DNA of 53,258 nucleotides. Origin: Purshia tridentata. Its lineage: Eukaryota > Streptophyta > Magnoliopsida > Rosales > Rosaceae. A program made the translations under genes and the position numbers. Each line of letters starts with the position of its first letter. Within the stretch, counting starts at the first letter, position 1. The notes beneath the pieces are model-generated. The model saw only the letters and a list, made by a program, of their open reading frames with translations, was not told the origin of the DNA and did not search any database. This document shows, in pieces, positions 10,955 to 24,780 of this stretch. The stretch covers positions 1 through 53,258 of the forward strand of contig QANT01006660.1 in the NCBI GenBank assembly GCA_003254885.1, written 5' to 3'.

Positions 10955-12055
10955 TCTTTTAGGAAATAGGGAGTTAAACTTTTGTCGTAAGTGTACGATA
11001 TTACGTAAGTGTTTTATTGTTATTGTCGAAATTAAAAATTAGTATTCACATGTTTGATATATATATATGATAAGTACTTTATTGTCGAAACTTTAAATGT
11101 TTGTTTATCTATTTGATATATGTATGCTTAGACTTTTAAGCTTAAAAATTGTGTTTTTTTAAGATAATGCTAGATGTACCACACTTCGGTATTATTTTAT
11201 GTATTATTTTTCTAATAGAGATGGGACATATTTGTATTGGTGGGTCTCACTTTTATTAGAGAGATAATACACAAAATACTACTAAAATGTGATACACCTA
11301 ACATTTTTCCTTTTTAACGTCAATTTGCAAACTTTATTAATTAGAAATAATACTTAAATGTTAATCATCCACAATGTAACTTATAAGTGACGAAAAACTT
11401 TGCTCTAATCAAAACTCTCAACCACGATTTTCCTACTCTTAAAGAGGAAAGTTCCTGCCCTTTTTGGTTGGTTGTGGGTGAGGCAGGATTTGTATCTCTA
11501 TGCCATGGTTTGTAGCCATGTGCTCTAATCTTCTTAACTACAAGCCTCACTTGTTTTCATTAAATATGTTTTCATAAATACCCTAATAAAGAAACATGTC
11601 CTATCATTAACCATTTTTGGTTAATAAAATGTGAAAACATCTCTCACTCTTAGTTTCATATGTTAATGCTTTTTTTTTCCCCCATACAATAGGGAGTTAA
11701 ACTTTGGTCGTAAGTGTATAATACTACAATAAGTGCTTTATTGTTATCTCTGAAATTATAAATTTTTGTCAATTTGTCTAACGGGTATATGTGGTAAGCG
11801 CTTTATTGTCGAAACTATAAATATTTGTCTATATGTCCGATACGTGTATGTTTAGACTTTAAAGCTTAAGCATAATGATTTTTTAACGTTAATATCATTA
11901 ATTAGAAAGACTACTCATATGTTAATTATTATCAATGTAACTCATAAGATACAAAATCATTCTCTAATCAAAACTCTTAACCACAATTTTCCTACTCCTA
12001 AAAATAAAGTTTCTTCCCTATTTGGTCGATTGTGGGGGAGAAGGGATTGAAATCC
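10955..12055. repeat. Direct duplication of about 0.4 kb, one copy interrupted by a MITE
   Basis: The segment from about 10970 (tagggagttaaact) to about 11530 recurs from about 11690 to 12055. It keeps the order of blocks: gtcgtaagtgta, tttattgttat, ttattgtcgaaact, agcttaa, aactctcaaccacgattttc versus aactcttaaccacaattttc, and gattgtggg near the end. The first copy is about 150 bases longer because it holds an insertion at 11164-11307. Divergence of roughly 15-20 percent by eye suggests an old duplication. Confidence 0.7.
11164..11307. mobile_element. Small MITE nested in the first duplicate
   Basis: About 144 bases with inverted ends: atgctagatgtaccaca on the left against atgttaggtgtatcaca in reverse complement on the right. 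The mirrored similarity runs inward (gtattattt...tctaata against its inverse tattaga..aataatac), so it folds as one hairpin. The second copy of the surrounding duplication (about 11875-11890) lacks it, which gives an empty-site comparison. Confidence 0.72.
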
Positions 12056-13706
12056 CTAACTCTTAGTGCTCGTGCTTGTACTCGTGTTTGTATTGACCCA
12101 CATATCTTGTGATATCAAAATTTAAACTTAATTTCCATTATTTTTGAAGCATAACTATCACTTGTGCATAACTTATAAAACAAAGAGTTATTTAATAATA
12201 ATACTAACAAAATCGAAAAAAATAAAAAATTGTATAATTATTCAACGACTTATATAATAATAATTAAAAAAAATTATTCATATAATATTGGTTAAATGTA
12301 TTTATTGTGTCATATCGTGTTATACACGTTTGATTAGTGTTATGTTAAGAAATAATCAACTCAAACCTATTAGCTTTGTATTATGTCAAAAATTGTCATA
12401 TTTAGTTATGATGTGTGAAATAAGAGATAAAAGATATATAATTGGATTGTAAAATAAAAATGAGCTTAAGTATTATTTTATTTGAACTATTCAAATGCAC
12501 ATTATGCACTCACATTTCGGGAAAAGAAAAAAGCATTTTTGTCATTTTCAGTCGACCAATACAAATATAAGAATATAAGACTGCATAGCCCAACGGTTAA
12601 TCATCATATTAGGCAAATTCATAAGCCCAAAAAAAAAAGTATCAAATTCAAGCGGGAGAAGGTATGAATAATTGCTTCATTGACATTTAAGCATAGCTGT
12701 CAGAGAAACAGGACATTAAAAAAAACATATATTATTTTGGGGGAAAAGGTGCGGACAATCCAGTGCAAAAATTACTTTTCATATATAATTTAATAAAAAA
12801 ATCCAATTTTTTCCTCTCCTCCTTTTAGTCCTTTTACCTTCTATCAATTATAGAAACTTTTAACCGCCAAAACTATTAGTAAGCAAAATTATTTATAGTT
12901 CATTAAATACTAATACTAAATTACTAATAAATTTGGACTTGAGATACTAATTTTTATGCATGTAAAAGCGCATTAGTAAGCGTTAATAGTTACCGAACGC
13001 TCTAGTTAAGGTGCATCGAATATGCATTTTTAAGTTGCATTTGCTTGGATAGTGCACAAACTTTGTTCATCGAATCTTTCTATTTTACCGTTATTTAAAT
13101 AAAAATAAAAAGATAAAATGACAAAATGAAAAGAAGGCATAAAACGTCTTGGGCTTTTTTGGCCAGTAAACATCTTGGGTTTGATGAAGCGAAACATTAA
13201 AAGAGTGGTAGTGGACTAGTGGGTACTGAGGGAAATAGGCCGGGTACGAACCCAGTCCAGTCCTAGGATCAAAAATGCTATTTCAATCTTCAAGGACTGG
13301 AAGCCCATTGGGCCGCAACGTGGCTTTAAATCATTCATCCACTAACAACCTTCCATGTCATCCCAACGCCAACGTGTAAGACTTCCATTGGTCGAAACCA
13401 TGTCACCTATTTCCAGTCCTCTCCAAACACATGTTACTCTTCACAGATCGAAGCATCGAACTCCAAATCTCAAAAATCTCAATTTCCGAATCCAGAATTT
13501 CAAATCCTTAGGGAGTCTCTCTGAATCGAACCGTGGCTTCCTCAGGTTCTCCGAGTTTGACTCGAAGAAAACCCTCTTCGTCTTCCACTTCCTCGTCTTC
13601 CCAAGAGCCGGGTCGGGTCGTGGGCAGACTGTCACTACGAAGTCGGGCCTTGGAGCCTGAATTCCCTTTCTGGCAACAGAATTGGTTCATAGGACTACTG
13701 CTGGTG

Positions 13707-15951
13707 ATGGCGATGGGTTGCTTTTGCCTTGCTATTTTCCTCTTCCTTGGCCTCGATCTCGACGGAGGCTCCGCCACCGCCACCTCTTCAGCGGAGGGCG
13801 TCGAGGTCCGAGTCCACCCACTCCCAATTTCTGAATTGATTAAAAGTGGTTTTCATTTGATTTTTGGGGGTTATAACCCATATGAATTGGCATTGTGTAG
13901 GTCACGTACGGGACAGTACTGAAGCTCATGCACGAGAGAACCAAGTTTCGCTTGCATTCCCACGACGTGCCTTATGGGTCTGGTAGTGGGCAACAGTCTG
14001 TTACTGGTTTTCCCAATGTTGACGATGCTAACAGCTACTGGGTATGTATGCTATTCTATTCTTTCTGTCTTTGTCTTTATTTCTTGGAGTGTTTTTTGGT
14101 TACAGATATTGAACTGGGTTTTTGTTTGCAGATTGTTAGAGCTGAGCTAGGAACACGTGCGAAGCAAGGTGACAGCATTAAAACTGGGACAATCGTAAGG
14201 TTTCAACACATGAGGACTAGGAAATGGCTGCACAGCCATTTGCATGCATCCCCCATTACAGGCAACCAAGAGGTTTCTAAAATCTTCTTTATATTATTGA
14301 TGTCATGCAATGATTTTTTACTTGTACTTGTGATTGTGGTTACGTATATACCTGTAAGTATGAACTGGTGACACACTAAATGGCATAAAGTTTGTGACGT
14401 TACTTTGTATATGTTGTTTTGATTATTATGTGCAGATGTTACGTCTTAAATGACATGTATAATCAATGTGGATGCAGGTGAGCTGCTTTGGGGGAGAAAC
14501 TGAATCTGACACTGGTGATCACTGGAGGTGAGAAGCAAATTGGTTTTTTTATAAGAGGTTTTCCTGTCCTAGTCATCTTTATTGCTGATGCATCGACGTT
14601 GTTATGGTATTTTATAGGGTTATGATTGAAGGGAATGGGAAGACATGGAAGGAAAATCAAAGGGTTCGAATTCAGCATGTTGACACCGGTATTTACCTAC
14701 ATAGTCATGACAAGAAATACACTCGCATAGCTGGGGGGCAACAGGAGGTGAGAATAGTGAAACTCAACCCTATATCTATGATAGTGAATGAAAATAAATT
14801 TCTAATTTTGTCGGCTGCTTGTTGTTTTATTTGTTGCTGTTGGTGTGTTGGAACCTAGATTGTTAATTGTGGTGCTGAATGCGGATTACTGATTATGCAA
14901 TATACTTTTGAAGAACTTTTTAACTCTCAAAGCCATCCCTTGCTTTTAGATTTACACATTTTCTTGATTTGGTGAATAAGCACTCTATAACTCTGTACAG
15001 TCTTTGACCAGAAACACTGTAGACTCTACGTGAGTAAATTGAATATCTTTAATTCAATTGCTTGGGGTCAAGCAGTATTAACAAAGGAAGTAAGAACAAT
15101 TGCAATGTTAATAAAAACTATCATGGGGGTAATGATAACTATCATGTGTAACTACAAATTGCTTTCTGTAATAGCCTGTATTCTTATGAGGATTAAGTAA
15201 TTGTCAATAATGAAATCAGTTGGTGGTACTGACATCCTGCTAATCATAATTACAGCTTTGAACCATGGATTTGTGTTTTGGTTTTTAACATTGCTACAAC
15301 TACTCTACAAATTTTATTTCAAGGAAAATGAGCCATGAACAATTTCAGGATAAACAAACTTGTCCCTGACTTTCGAGAAAATTTCTAGTGACCTTAGTTT
15401 CAATTACCATTATGACTTAACTAAGCAAAAATTTCTCACCCTTCCCCTCCCCCTCCCCCTCCCCCTCACTGCCCTCTCCTCTCTCTTATCTTTTTTTTTG
15501 GGTCAAAAATGAATATTTGCAGGCCATGGCTACCTATCCCAGAACTCATTCGCTCCTCCCCATAACCAGAGGCCATGGCTACTGTTTTTTTCTTGTTTAA
15601 GTTTATTCGAAATTGAAAATTGAAAATTGATGTGGATGAAATGAAAGTTTTTGGGAATTTTTTAGGGAGGGGAGCACAAAAATGGGTGCAAATAGAAACA
15701 CCCTAATCTTAAGTTAGGATGGTATCTAAATACAAAGTGACTATTAACTTTCTTGAAAGTAAGTAGTAACCAGATGATTCTGCATGAACTTGCACTAAAT
15801 TTTTTGCAATACTCTATTGAAGTTATAATGTTAATATTATCTATTAACCTTGTATGAGATGATGTAGGTCTGTGGTGTGCGAGACAAACGGGCTGACAAT
15901 GTTTGGTTGGCAGCAGAAGGCGTGTACCTTCCAGTCACCGAAACTAAGTAG
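13707..15951 (+). CDS. SDF2: SDF2-like protein (stromal cell-derived factor 2; ER lectin-like MIR protein)
   Basis: Six exons: 13707-13805, 13901-14041, 14132-14272, 14478-14527, 14618-14747 and 15868-15951. All junctions are GT-AG and the phases join cleanly to 214 residues. The start is the ATG giving MAMGCFCLAIFLFLG, matching the Arabidopsis SDF2 (At2g25110) start. The open frame reaches upstream to 13533 but only from a GTG. The protein has an N-terminal signal peptide, then three MIR repeats with VTYGTVLKLMHERTKFRLHS, RTKRK-type WLHSHLHASP and YLHSHDKKY, ending in AAEGVYLPVTETK. In plants SDF2 works with ERdj3B and BiP in ER quality control of membrane receptors, including the immune receptor EFR. 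Intron 5 is long (1.12 kb). An AATAAA lies at 16269-16274. Confidence 0.95.
15452..15479. repeat. CCCCTC polypyrimidine microsatellite in SDF2 intron 5
   Basis: Four or so copies of cccctc within the last, 1.12 kb intron of the SDF2-like gene. The rest of that intron (14748-15867) has no coding signal. Confidence 0.7.
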
Positions 15952-18500
15952 AATTTCGTCATTTTAGAATGAATTCCTCTATAAAACCAGGTATACGGGT
16001 TTTGGATTCTTGGGTGGCTGGTACCTGGTCCCATAACCGTTGGTAGTAGATGTTCTAATGAAGGAAATTATGTTTTAAACTTACAATGTTATCCCATGTT
16101 GTTAATGTTGTTTTCTTCTGGGATTTGTTCCCCTGTATATTGTGTTATATTATTTTAGTGATCAAACAATGATTAAGTGATGAGCTTTAGCTAATTAGCT
16201 GTGACATTCAAGCCCTTTTTTGGGTTTATGAACTTCTGATTTTGTGGCTGGGAACAGCATGCTTCACAAATAAAGCTCTCGATCGAAATACAAGATTATG
16301 CCTTTATTAGTCGAAACTGCAATGCATTTGTAGCCCACTTGAGTACTCGTGCCAGCTTTCATGGGGCCAGCTGGACATTTTGCCTCCAAAGGAAAAGCAC
16401 ATTTAGCTCAGTACGAAAGGCTGAAGCTCTTATACAGGAGGAGTCTTATGATCAGGGCTCTTGCCCTTGTTAAGGGGCTGATGCCAACTTCTGTTGGAAT
16501 GAATAGTTCTTAGACCAAGCGTTGAATTCATAACATTCTTTTATGATGCGTTGGTCGAAATTGACGCTTGCTGGATAAAGTGAAGTGACACATGGTTGAA
16601 ATGGGCCACCGATGCGGCTTTTAGGCTCAAAAGCTTTGGGCAATCATGGTCCATTTTTTGCAACTCACTCGGTTATTTTTCAAATACCATATTTACTGAT
16701 CAGGTCATCATCATCATCATCATATCTCTCACCAAGTTGAGATCTGTGTATGGTCTTCCATATCCGTAGTCAATCTGCTAACAATATCTAATTGCATTAC
16801 TGAAACTGATTAGGATTAGATTTCACAAACTCATTAGAAATTGAATCTCAGGTGGCATAACACTGCCATATGAAGACAAAAAGTACTTAATGGTAGGTAG
16901 GAGTCGAAACATCTATTGTAACATTGGATAACTACCCATCACTGAGCTGTACCAGTACATTTGTGATGGGTTGAGGGACACATTATTGTGCATAGATTAG
17001 ATTCCCCTGTTTTTTACTTTACCAAACAAGTCCTGGCAATCTATATTAAGACCTTCACATAAATTCGAGGAAGCTTTGGCCGGTGAGTATGCTTCAAGTA
17101 CCCTCAGCAAGTTGATGGCTCAATGTTGCTTAGTAGTCCCCCTCAGACTAGTCAAGTTGCTACCTTGTTATCGTTCTCAAATTCTGGCTGTTCCATGTGT
17201 ATGATTAAGGTTTTAATGTTCTTGTGGTCCTCCTCTAATTTCATTAAGTCGCTTTTTCCTCTAATTTCATTAAGTCGCTTTTTCTCTCTCTTTCACCGTG
17301 GAGTTTGTACCTCGCCTAATGTGGAGGCTGTTGTACTCCACTTTTATAAGGCTAGCAAGTAATAAAGGTAGACAGCGACTAAATCTAATACCCTCCAACA
17401 TTAATTACTTCTTAACGAAAAAGTGGATAAATAAACTGAATTTCAAATGGGTTAGAAGTTGGACAGACCCTTTTAATTCGTTTGTTGAGTCTTGAAACCC
17501 CTCTTCAGGCACAAGACTTAGATGCAAAACGCCAAAACGGTTGCCATATTAATAAGGGGAAAGAGAACCTTCTGTTGCAAATTTGGCCACAAAAGAGCCA
17601 AAACTTTTGTGGTTTTGCCCAAAACTACGTCACTACTGTCTTCCCACATTTAATGTCTTGAGAATTACAGAGCCTTTGCTATTATCCCAAGTCGGTGGAA
17701 ACACACGCAAACAAGCCTTTTTGCTGCATGTGCCTCAAAACCCTCAACACCCTTTAAAACCCAGAGGCATTTGCCAGTCCGATTGCATTTACTCTTGCTG
17801 CCTTTTAAATATGGGATATACAGAAAAGTAAAAACAGTAATATTAATCATAACCTGCTTTCACACTGGCTTCAATTAACTTGTTGCCAACAAACTTAATG
17901 GGGTTTAAAGTCTTGACCTACCTTTAGGGAAGTGCTTAAACAGCTACACGTGCATTTGCATTTTGCATTTGGGTTTGGTGAATAAAAATTGAATAAGACC
18001 ATCCTGGACTGTCCTGAAGCTGCAGAACCTAGTGTTCAACCTACCCACTTTCACAGCAATAAGTTAATTAAAATATTATTGTGCTGTGAATACAAGTGGG
18101 ACAAGTGGGTTTAGTTTAGGTTTGAAAAATGCCAGTACTGGATAATATAGTAAATTAACAAACGTGTGCAAGCATGTGCCCAAAATAAATCAGATCCAAG
18201 TGGTAGATAATCAGTGTAACTTCTTTTCCTGAGACCCAACAGATAGCAGCCTCAAATTGATGAGCCAACCCAATTTTTGCACGTTGAAATAACCAAACAA
18301 AACTCCAGAGGTGAATTGCATTATAAATATTTACACCAGAACAGACAACTCAAGTTATTCAAGGACACTGGCCAGAAAAACGAAAGTTACTCATGGACAT
18401 AGCAAGAGATACCAAGGAGACTAAATTTACAAAGATTACAAAATGCCCGTACCCCACCATGAAGACTATGTAAATATAATGTACCTCAGTGGGGACGAAA
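15952..18500. other. Gene-free interval between SDF2 and the ARM-repeat gene
   Basis: The first roughly 330 bases are the SDF2 3' UTR. Beyond it there is a cat microsatellite near 16705-16722. There is also a perfect tandem duplication of about 27 bases (cctctaatttcattaagtcg unit) at about 17230-17283. No supported gene: the frames at 17123-17362 and 17583-17831 lack family signatures and codon structure. Confidence 0.5.
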
Positions 18501-19386
18501 AGTCGATGATTCTCATTTCTCATTTATGACCAACAGCTCAACCCTGCAAAATCACATCTGACTTGTTAATTATTCTCTTCAGATCTGTAAATCGTTAATA
18601 GAGAATAGTTCAGTAAACAAGGTCAATGCATTAATAATTAAAGAAGGTAATTAATGCAATTATTAAACTAATGAAAGAAATGAAGGGGGTTAGCATTAAC
18701 AATCCATGTCCTCCCTGCAATGGTATAAAAAATTCAATTCAACTCTGTAAACCCAAGGCCTCTAAATGAGACTTTCAGACCCAAAACACAAAACAACAAT
18801 GAAGAGATTCCCAGATGGAGAAGGTCCCAATAATTCCTATTTGGCTATTTCATGCAAAAGAAAATGACCGACACTCCCTTCCAATAGTTTGTGGTGTATT
18901 AGCAATAACAAATTTGAATAAGGCCAACAAGTTGGACAAAAGTGTACTACATAGGGCTGATAGTGACCCCATGATTGTGGGGATACTCAAAATAAATATT
19001 ATATGACTAAAGCATCCCTTGTATTTTTCCAATTTTTCATGCCATGCCACTGACAGAAAGCTAGGAAAGTCTTCAGAAAATGCTCACATCCCTAATGCGG
19101 TTTGTTTGAAACTGAAAGCTTTGGCAGCTTCATTCATATTCAAGCCAAAACAAAATGAATAACCGAAGGAGAGCTTTTGGCTCCCTTAAACACCAAGACC
19201 AAATTGGGATTACCCAACCAAATTTTTTTTTCTACTCGGACAATATTTATAATAATTATATAAATTTTAACAATTTCTATCGCTAACATAAGCTACAAAG
19301 GCCTAGAAAGTGGAATAAGAGTATGAAAAGAAGACTAACTTCAGAAACTCTTTTCTTCAATCCATCTTCATTGGCAACCTAATTCC
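18501..19386 (-). other. Probable 3' UTR region of the ARM-repeat gene
   Basis: Lies immediately downstream of the stop codon of the minus-strand ARM-repeat gene. It has no coding signal. A 3' splice-site-like gattttgcag is readable on the minus strand near 18550, which would allow a 3' UTR intron; this is inference only. Confidence 0.3.
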
Positions 19387-21376
19387 TCAAAATGGCAAGC
19401 TCTTTGAAGTTGAACTTGAGGTGAGTGATTTGAAATGATCAGATGGAACGAAATCTTGTGGCAAATTGGCCCTTTTCACAATCCTCCTCATGTTGCTTTG
19501 CAAACTCTGTTGCACTAATTGCTTCACTGCTTTCTTCTCCTGACTCATCATGTCCTCCTCCTCTTCCAAACACTCACTGGCGGCCGAATTTGGGTTAGTA
19601 GAAGATGATGAAGGCCCACAAATGGGAGCAGAAACCGCTGCACTCATGTTCCCACCAAAACTCTGTGAAATCTGCTTTCCTTTATCCACTCTCAAACACT
19701 CCAAGATCCTTGAAGCTCTCTTCTGCGCCAATGTACTACCCAGAAGCGTTAATTCAAGCAATGCTGATATGACTCCTGCCTCTATCATGGCTTGCCTATC
19801 TCCAAATGCCTTGTGTGCCATTACCATCAAAATGTAGGATGCCTTTTCTTGGCACCCTGGCGAGTCGGTCCAATTCAATGCATCAACCAATACGGGGAAT
19901 GCATCTGGCACAATGCTAATTGCTTTTCGACCTTCTGGAACAGATACCATGTTGCTTAGAATTGCAAGGATTCTTTCACTCACTTCCATGTCCCCCAGAG
20001 CATTGAAGGAAAAAGATATCAAATCAGTTTCCAATATAAACGAAATATTGCATGGGAGGATCGAAAGATTGTAGAGAGCTCTCAAGGCGTCTTGCTTAGC
20101 TTGGCAGCTACTTTTGTTGTCCAAATTCTTGAGGGTCTTAACCAAGAAAGGTATGGCACCTGAAGATCCAATAATGGGTTTATTTGAGTCCAACGCGCTT
20201 AAGCCGAGAAAATTTGCTATTATAGCTTCCGAGACTGATGCATCAGGTGGATTTGGAGATTCAATGAGCTTCAGCATCTTGTGAACAGCCCCTGCTTGGA
20301 GAATGGCAGCTTTGTTCCTGCAGAAGGGGTGGTCCAAAAGCATTAGCAATTAAAATTTTAAAATCAAAAAAATTGAGCAGAACAAATGCGGCTATGGTTC
20401 AATTAAACGTGATTAAGGCTGATCTGGCCATGAACGATTTTACAAACATGCAAGACATTCAGCTTGTAGATATGAACAGTTGGAGTAAATAACAGTAATT
20501 TTACAAAAAGCCAGTGAAAAATCTACCAGACCAAGAAAATGACAGAGAATAAAACAGTATGGCATGAAAGTGACAGCAAACAGAAACAAAAATTAAACAA
20601 ATTACTGAATTAATCAAATTCAAAGCAAGAAGCTGATGATGAAGTGAAAACAAACAAAAAAAAGTGCATGCAACAAGCAAGAAGAATAATTATGATTCGG
20701 GAACGAAATTAAAACGATAAAATGACATACAAACAAAATTTGATCAGAGCCCAAACCGAATCCGAAGAACTCACCCATCGTTGCCGATCCCGAGATTGAG
20801 CAAAGCATAGAGAGATGCGATCTGAGCATCGACATCGTCGGAGTCGAGCATTCCGACGAGCGGAGGAATGACTCCGAGCATAGCGAGCGTGGTTCTGGCT
20901 TCCAAATCCTCCTTGGAAAGCAACCTCACTTTGCTCGCCGCCTCCTTCCTCGTCGCCGAGTCTTCAACCTGCAAGTCCCTGGCCACGTGCTTCAACGCTT
21001 CCAGCGCCTCCACTTTCCTCTTCGTCACGGCGTCATTTTCGGCCTCCGACCAGTCCGCCGCGAGGTTCAGGAGATCCGAGAGCTTCTCCGATTTCGCTTT
21101 CACCTTTTCCGGCTCTTTCTCTTTGGACTGGTTGGCGGTTGATCTAGCTGCGGCGGCGGGAGGAGTGGAAGGACTGGCCGGAGCGGCGTCATTTTGGGTG
21201 TGGTGGCTGTAGCGGGAACTGCCGCCGCAGCTGACGGCGTCAAAGAGTTTGCGGCGGAATGAGGCACCGGAGAAGGCCGTCCAGAGTCGGAAGTGGCTGC
21301 CTCCGGCGGATGTGGTGGTGGCGGTGGCGCGGTCTAGGACTATAGATCCGACGTCGTTTCTGTGACACTTGGCCAT
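19387..21376 (-). CDS. ARM-repeat protein (PUB-ARM-like, without a U-box)
   Basis: Two exons, 21376-20775 and 20317-19387, joined in phase (GG|GTGAGT ... CTGCAG|G) to 510 residues. The start is the first ATG, MAKCHRNDVGSIVLDR; the frame extends further upstream only from a TTG. The N-terminal third is basic and low in complexity (FRRKLFDAVSCGGSSR, then proline/alanine and K/E-rich). From about residue 130 there are armadillo repeats (VRLLSKEDLEARTTLAMLG, IPPLVGMLDSDD, ASLYALLNLGIGND, KAAILQAGAVHKMLKLIE, and so on) up to about 425. An acidic/serine-rich linker and a short tail, RRIVKRANLPQDFVPSDH, follow. No U-box or other catalytic domain is present, so an adaptor role is likely. It resembles Arabidopsis At2g25130/At4g31890 (from memory), whose molecular role is poorly defined. 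Confidence 0.92.
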
Positions 21377-21479
21377 TTCGCTCTCTGCTTGTTCTGGTGA
21401 ACTACATTGCACGAAAAACCTGCTCAAAGAGATGGATAGATAGAGAGAGATGTTATTGTTTTTGTTGGTTTTGGTTATT

Positions 21480-24400
21480 TTAATGCTTTCACAGACTCAG
21501 AGACTCAGAGACTCGGAGAGAGTATTAGTAAATTGGAATTTGCTTTCTTTCTTGCTTGTTTTCTTTATAGTGCACAGTTCCTGAGAGACTCTGCTTCTTT
21601 ACTGACCTCTGCCGCCCAGAGTCTCAGACTTTTGAGAGCGAGAGCAAGAGAGAGACAGAGGAAGCGATTTATAGGCTATAGTTTACATACTGATATTTTA
21701 TTTTATTTTCGCCATATTATTAAATCCCTGTCTGTTTTCGTTAGCTGTTATATAGAATTTAGAAAACTGTTTTCTTTTATTCTTGAATTTATTTATATTT
21801 TCTTTTTTTGTCCATGTTTAAATTTCCCGAATTGGAACTTTATTCAAACGTTTTTTTTGGTTGCACTGTTGCACAACAAAATTATTCCCTTTTAATCCAA
21901 ATATTCATTACAAAATCACAAATGATTGAATTCATTATTATCAAAATTCTGAATAAATTAAGTATCTAAGGCTTTATTGTCTAATTCGAGATATCTAAAG
22001 CTTTATTGTCTAATACGAGATATAATTTTCGACACATCTCTTTTACGTATGAGTATGTGTTAAAATAAAAATATATGTTTGGTCCTCTAATTTGATAAGC
22101 ATTCTAATATCACGAAAAAATTAAAACATTCACTTCCAAATCAATTAATATTGAATAAAAATGTACAATAAAATATATATTTTATTATGCATAATTTTAG
22201 TTTGGAATGTGTGATGCAATCATGCAACCCTCAACAAATTTTACTTATAGGCTCTGAATTGTGACCTAATTAAATAAATTGTTTAAAATAAATTATGCTT
22301 TGGAAAAAAGAAAAAAAATGAATGGCAGACAAGAAATGAAGGACATAAGAATTTCACATGTAAACAGTTGCTTTTCTTTTTCTTTGTGAGAAAGAAATAA
22401 ATAAATCAGACCAAAAATAAAGAAAATAAAAAATAATTTATGGGAGAAAGGCTTGTTGAAAAATGAAAAAGCCAATTTGTAAAAGTGTTGGGGTGTGGGG
22501 AACAGCGAGAAAGAGACTTCCAAAAAAAGCCATTAGTCCTGCATAGGGAAGTGTGTGATGGAACTACAGTGTAAACTAGGAACACCGTCACTACCGTCCT
22601 TTCAGTTCTCCTGCCGTCCAGCTAATACGTTCTACAAAAGAAGCTTCGTGCGGGGCCTGCCACGTTGTTATGATCTGAGGGTGTACGATAAGTAGGTGGA
22701 GAAGCATGTATGGAGTATGTAGTCGTTGGTATCAAAGTGTGTGCAAACTTCTCTACGCAACGTGTTGGACTATTCATGGTTTCTAATTTGGGCTTGGCGT
22801 TGTGTTGTGCTGCAAAATCCATGCCACTTCCTTCTGCACTTTGTTTTGTCTTATATTCTCTGATTTTTCTCTGTATTTTTACAAAACCAAGAAGGTCTCT
22901 TAGATTTTGGCCAAAAAAAAAAAGAAGGTCTCTTAGATTCCATGTTGATAAAGAACAAGAAAGTTATCAATTATAATTTATATCCGTGTATATTTATACA
23001 TATATTAGGCTCAAATAATGTATTAAATGGTTGAATACCTCATCTTTCTAGTTTGCAATTGAAATGTTTACAACTTCACTCAATAAAAATGTGATCTAAT
23101 GCTATTTAATGTTTGGATTTCTTTTTTCAAAATTTAATTTCTTGCTTTAGAATTTCAAATTCATGAATTTAAATAATACAAATATATTGCGAATTTGCAT
23201 TCTTAAAATATTGTATAGTAGTTATAAGTACAATATCAACACACAAAGTATTGGTAGATTGAGAATCAGAATCCATATGTTGTTAGGCTATGCAAGCTTA
23301 GACTAGCTATTTGTTCTATATATAGCAATTGACTTCAAAATCAAAAGCTCACAAGACTTACTGTCAATGGATCATGGATAAAATAGTCATTGGACTGCCT
23401 AAGGCTATGAATTAGTATAATTATTGATTGTTGGAGTTGCACGCATATTTCTCCGTGATTATAATTGTCACACTACGAATGAAGATTAATTAATTAATTA
23501 ATTATGATAATTAAGCTATTGAGTAGACCAGAAAAGGCACAATAGCTAAAAGATGTTAATATTTAATCTCGTGACTATCATGATAAGATTAAATATTAAT
23601 TAGTTAGGAGCCGAAGATTTGAGGATGTTAATTTGTCTTTATTGTTTCTCTAATTCGGTTGGCATGATTAATGAGTAGTACAGACACAGAGTAGTGATTG
23701 AAACACTCGGAAAACAACACAACAAACAAACGCAGTGACATTGAGACATGAAAATAACGAATGATGATATGGCTTTCTATACATTTCAAGCAGCACTCAC
23801 ATCACATGATATTAGACACTGGTTAATTTATTCAATGAAAAATAACATTCATCATTAAAAAAAAGGGGACCTGAATTTTTGTTTTCTTTGCTATTTTCAA
23901 CCTATGAATTATGACTAGGTACCTATGCAGTGTCAAGTCAACTGAAATTAAGAGTCTAAAAAACCATTCTGTAAATAGGTTAGGCAAAAGGCAATGAGAT
24001 TCCCAATTGGTCATGTATGATGTATGTCACTTGGCTATTATTGGTGATGTTTTTTATGCATGCATGGGTCCAGTAACCAGGAACCAGTTGGGGCATGAAA
24101 ACATGATATGCTTCTTCATGTGGGCTCTACAATTACACATTTATACTCAGTTTTTTTTTCAATTTCATGCCGTCTGCAGATCCAGTGTACAGATTTTCAT
24201 GTGAATATGTTTGTTTCGGGTACAAAAAAGGTGATAGATGATACATGACCTTTTGGTTCTGTATGATTCTCAATGTGAGGTTTACATCACAAATTCAAAA
24301 TTTTTTATATTTGGTTTTCTTTTATATATATATAAGTTTCTTGCATGAAACACCGTTTGTTGAAGAGCAGAGTCTTCTTGAGATCGACAAACATTAATTA

Positions 24401-24780
24401 AGCTCAGTGCTCGTTGTTGAAGAGTAAAACCTATGGGACCATGTTTGTTGGTCTCTAAATAATTTGTTATTATTATTTGATTTAATCCACTAGACAAGAT
24501 GAAATCTGACCATTTTTCATTGTCTCACAATGCCTGAAGTTGGTCACTATTATATTTAGAAGAAGAAATTAATAGATTGAGCGATTAGATATGAAAGTTT
24601 GATGCACAAGAACCCTTATCCAACAAGAAAAATTTGACGGGAGACTGATAACAACCTTTCCACCCCCTCATAAAATCGGGTCAGCAGGCACTTGTTGCCC
24701 AACTTAACTAGAAAGATTAAAAAAAAAGCACTAGATTTTTGGTAACTATATGTATTCATTATAACACATGAAAGTTAAGC
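21480..24780. other. Gene-free interval between the ARM-repeat and ClpB genes
   Basis: About 21377-21660 is the 5' region of the ARM-repeat gene, with tandem cagagact repeats (about 21490-21516). A 29-base tandem pair occurs at about 21963-22021 (tatctaa.gctttattgtct units). An inverted repeat with 14-base arms lies at 23556-23599 (ttaatatttaatct and its inverse, loop about 16). The rest is AT-rich with no supported gene. Confidence 0.5.

Larger units (their letters stand above)
10900..13330. other. Gene-free AT-rich spacer
   Basis: No convincing gene on either strand. Apart from the duplicated segments and nested MITE listed separately, about 12100-13200 is AT-rich, low-complexity DNA with A-runs. 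The short open frames (for example 11365-11550 minus, 12482-12667 plus) show no recognisable domain. Confidence 0.5.

Noticed and set aside
13533-13706. Longer N-terminus for the SDF2-like protein
   Set aside because: The extension begins with GTG, not ATG. The ATG at 13707 reproduces the signal-peptide start of the Arabidopsis protein.
17123-17831. Possible small genes between SDF2 and the ARM-repeat gene
   Set aside because: Frames of 65-82 codons with no family similarity, mixed strands and repeats inside. Treated as chance frames.
19550-21212. Plus-strand frames of 95-114 codons over the ARM-repeat gene
   Set aside because: Antisense shadows produced by the biased codon composition of the real minus-strand exons.
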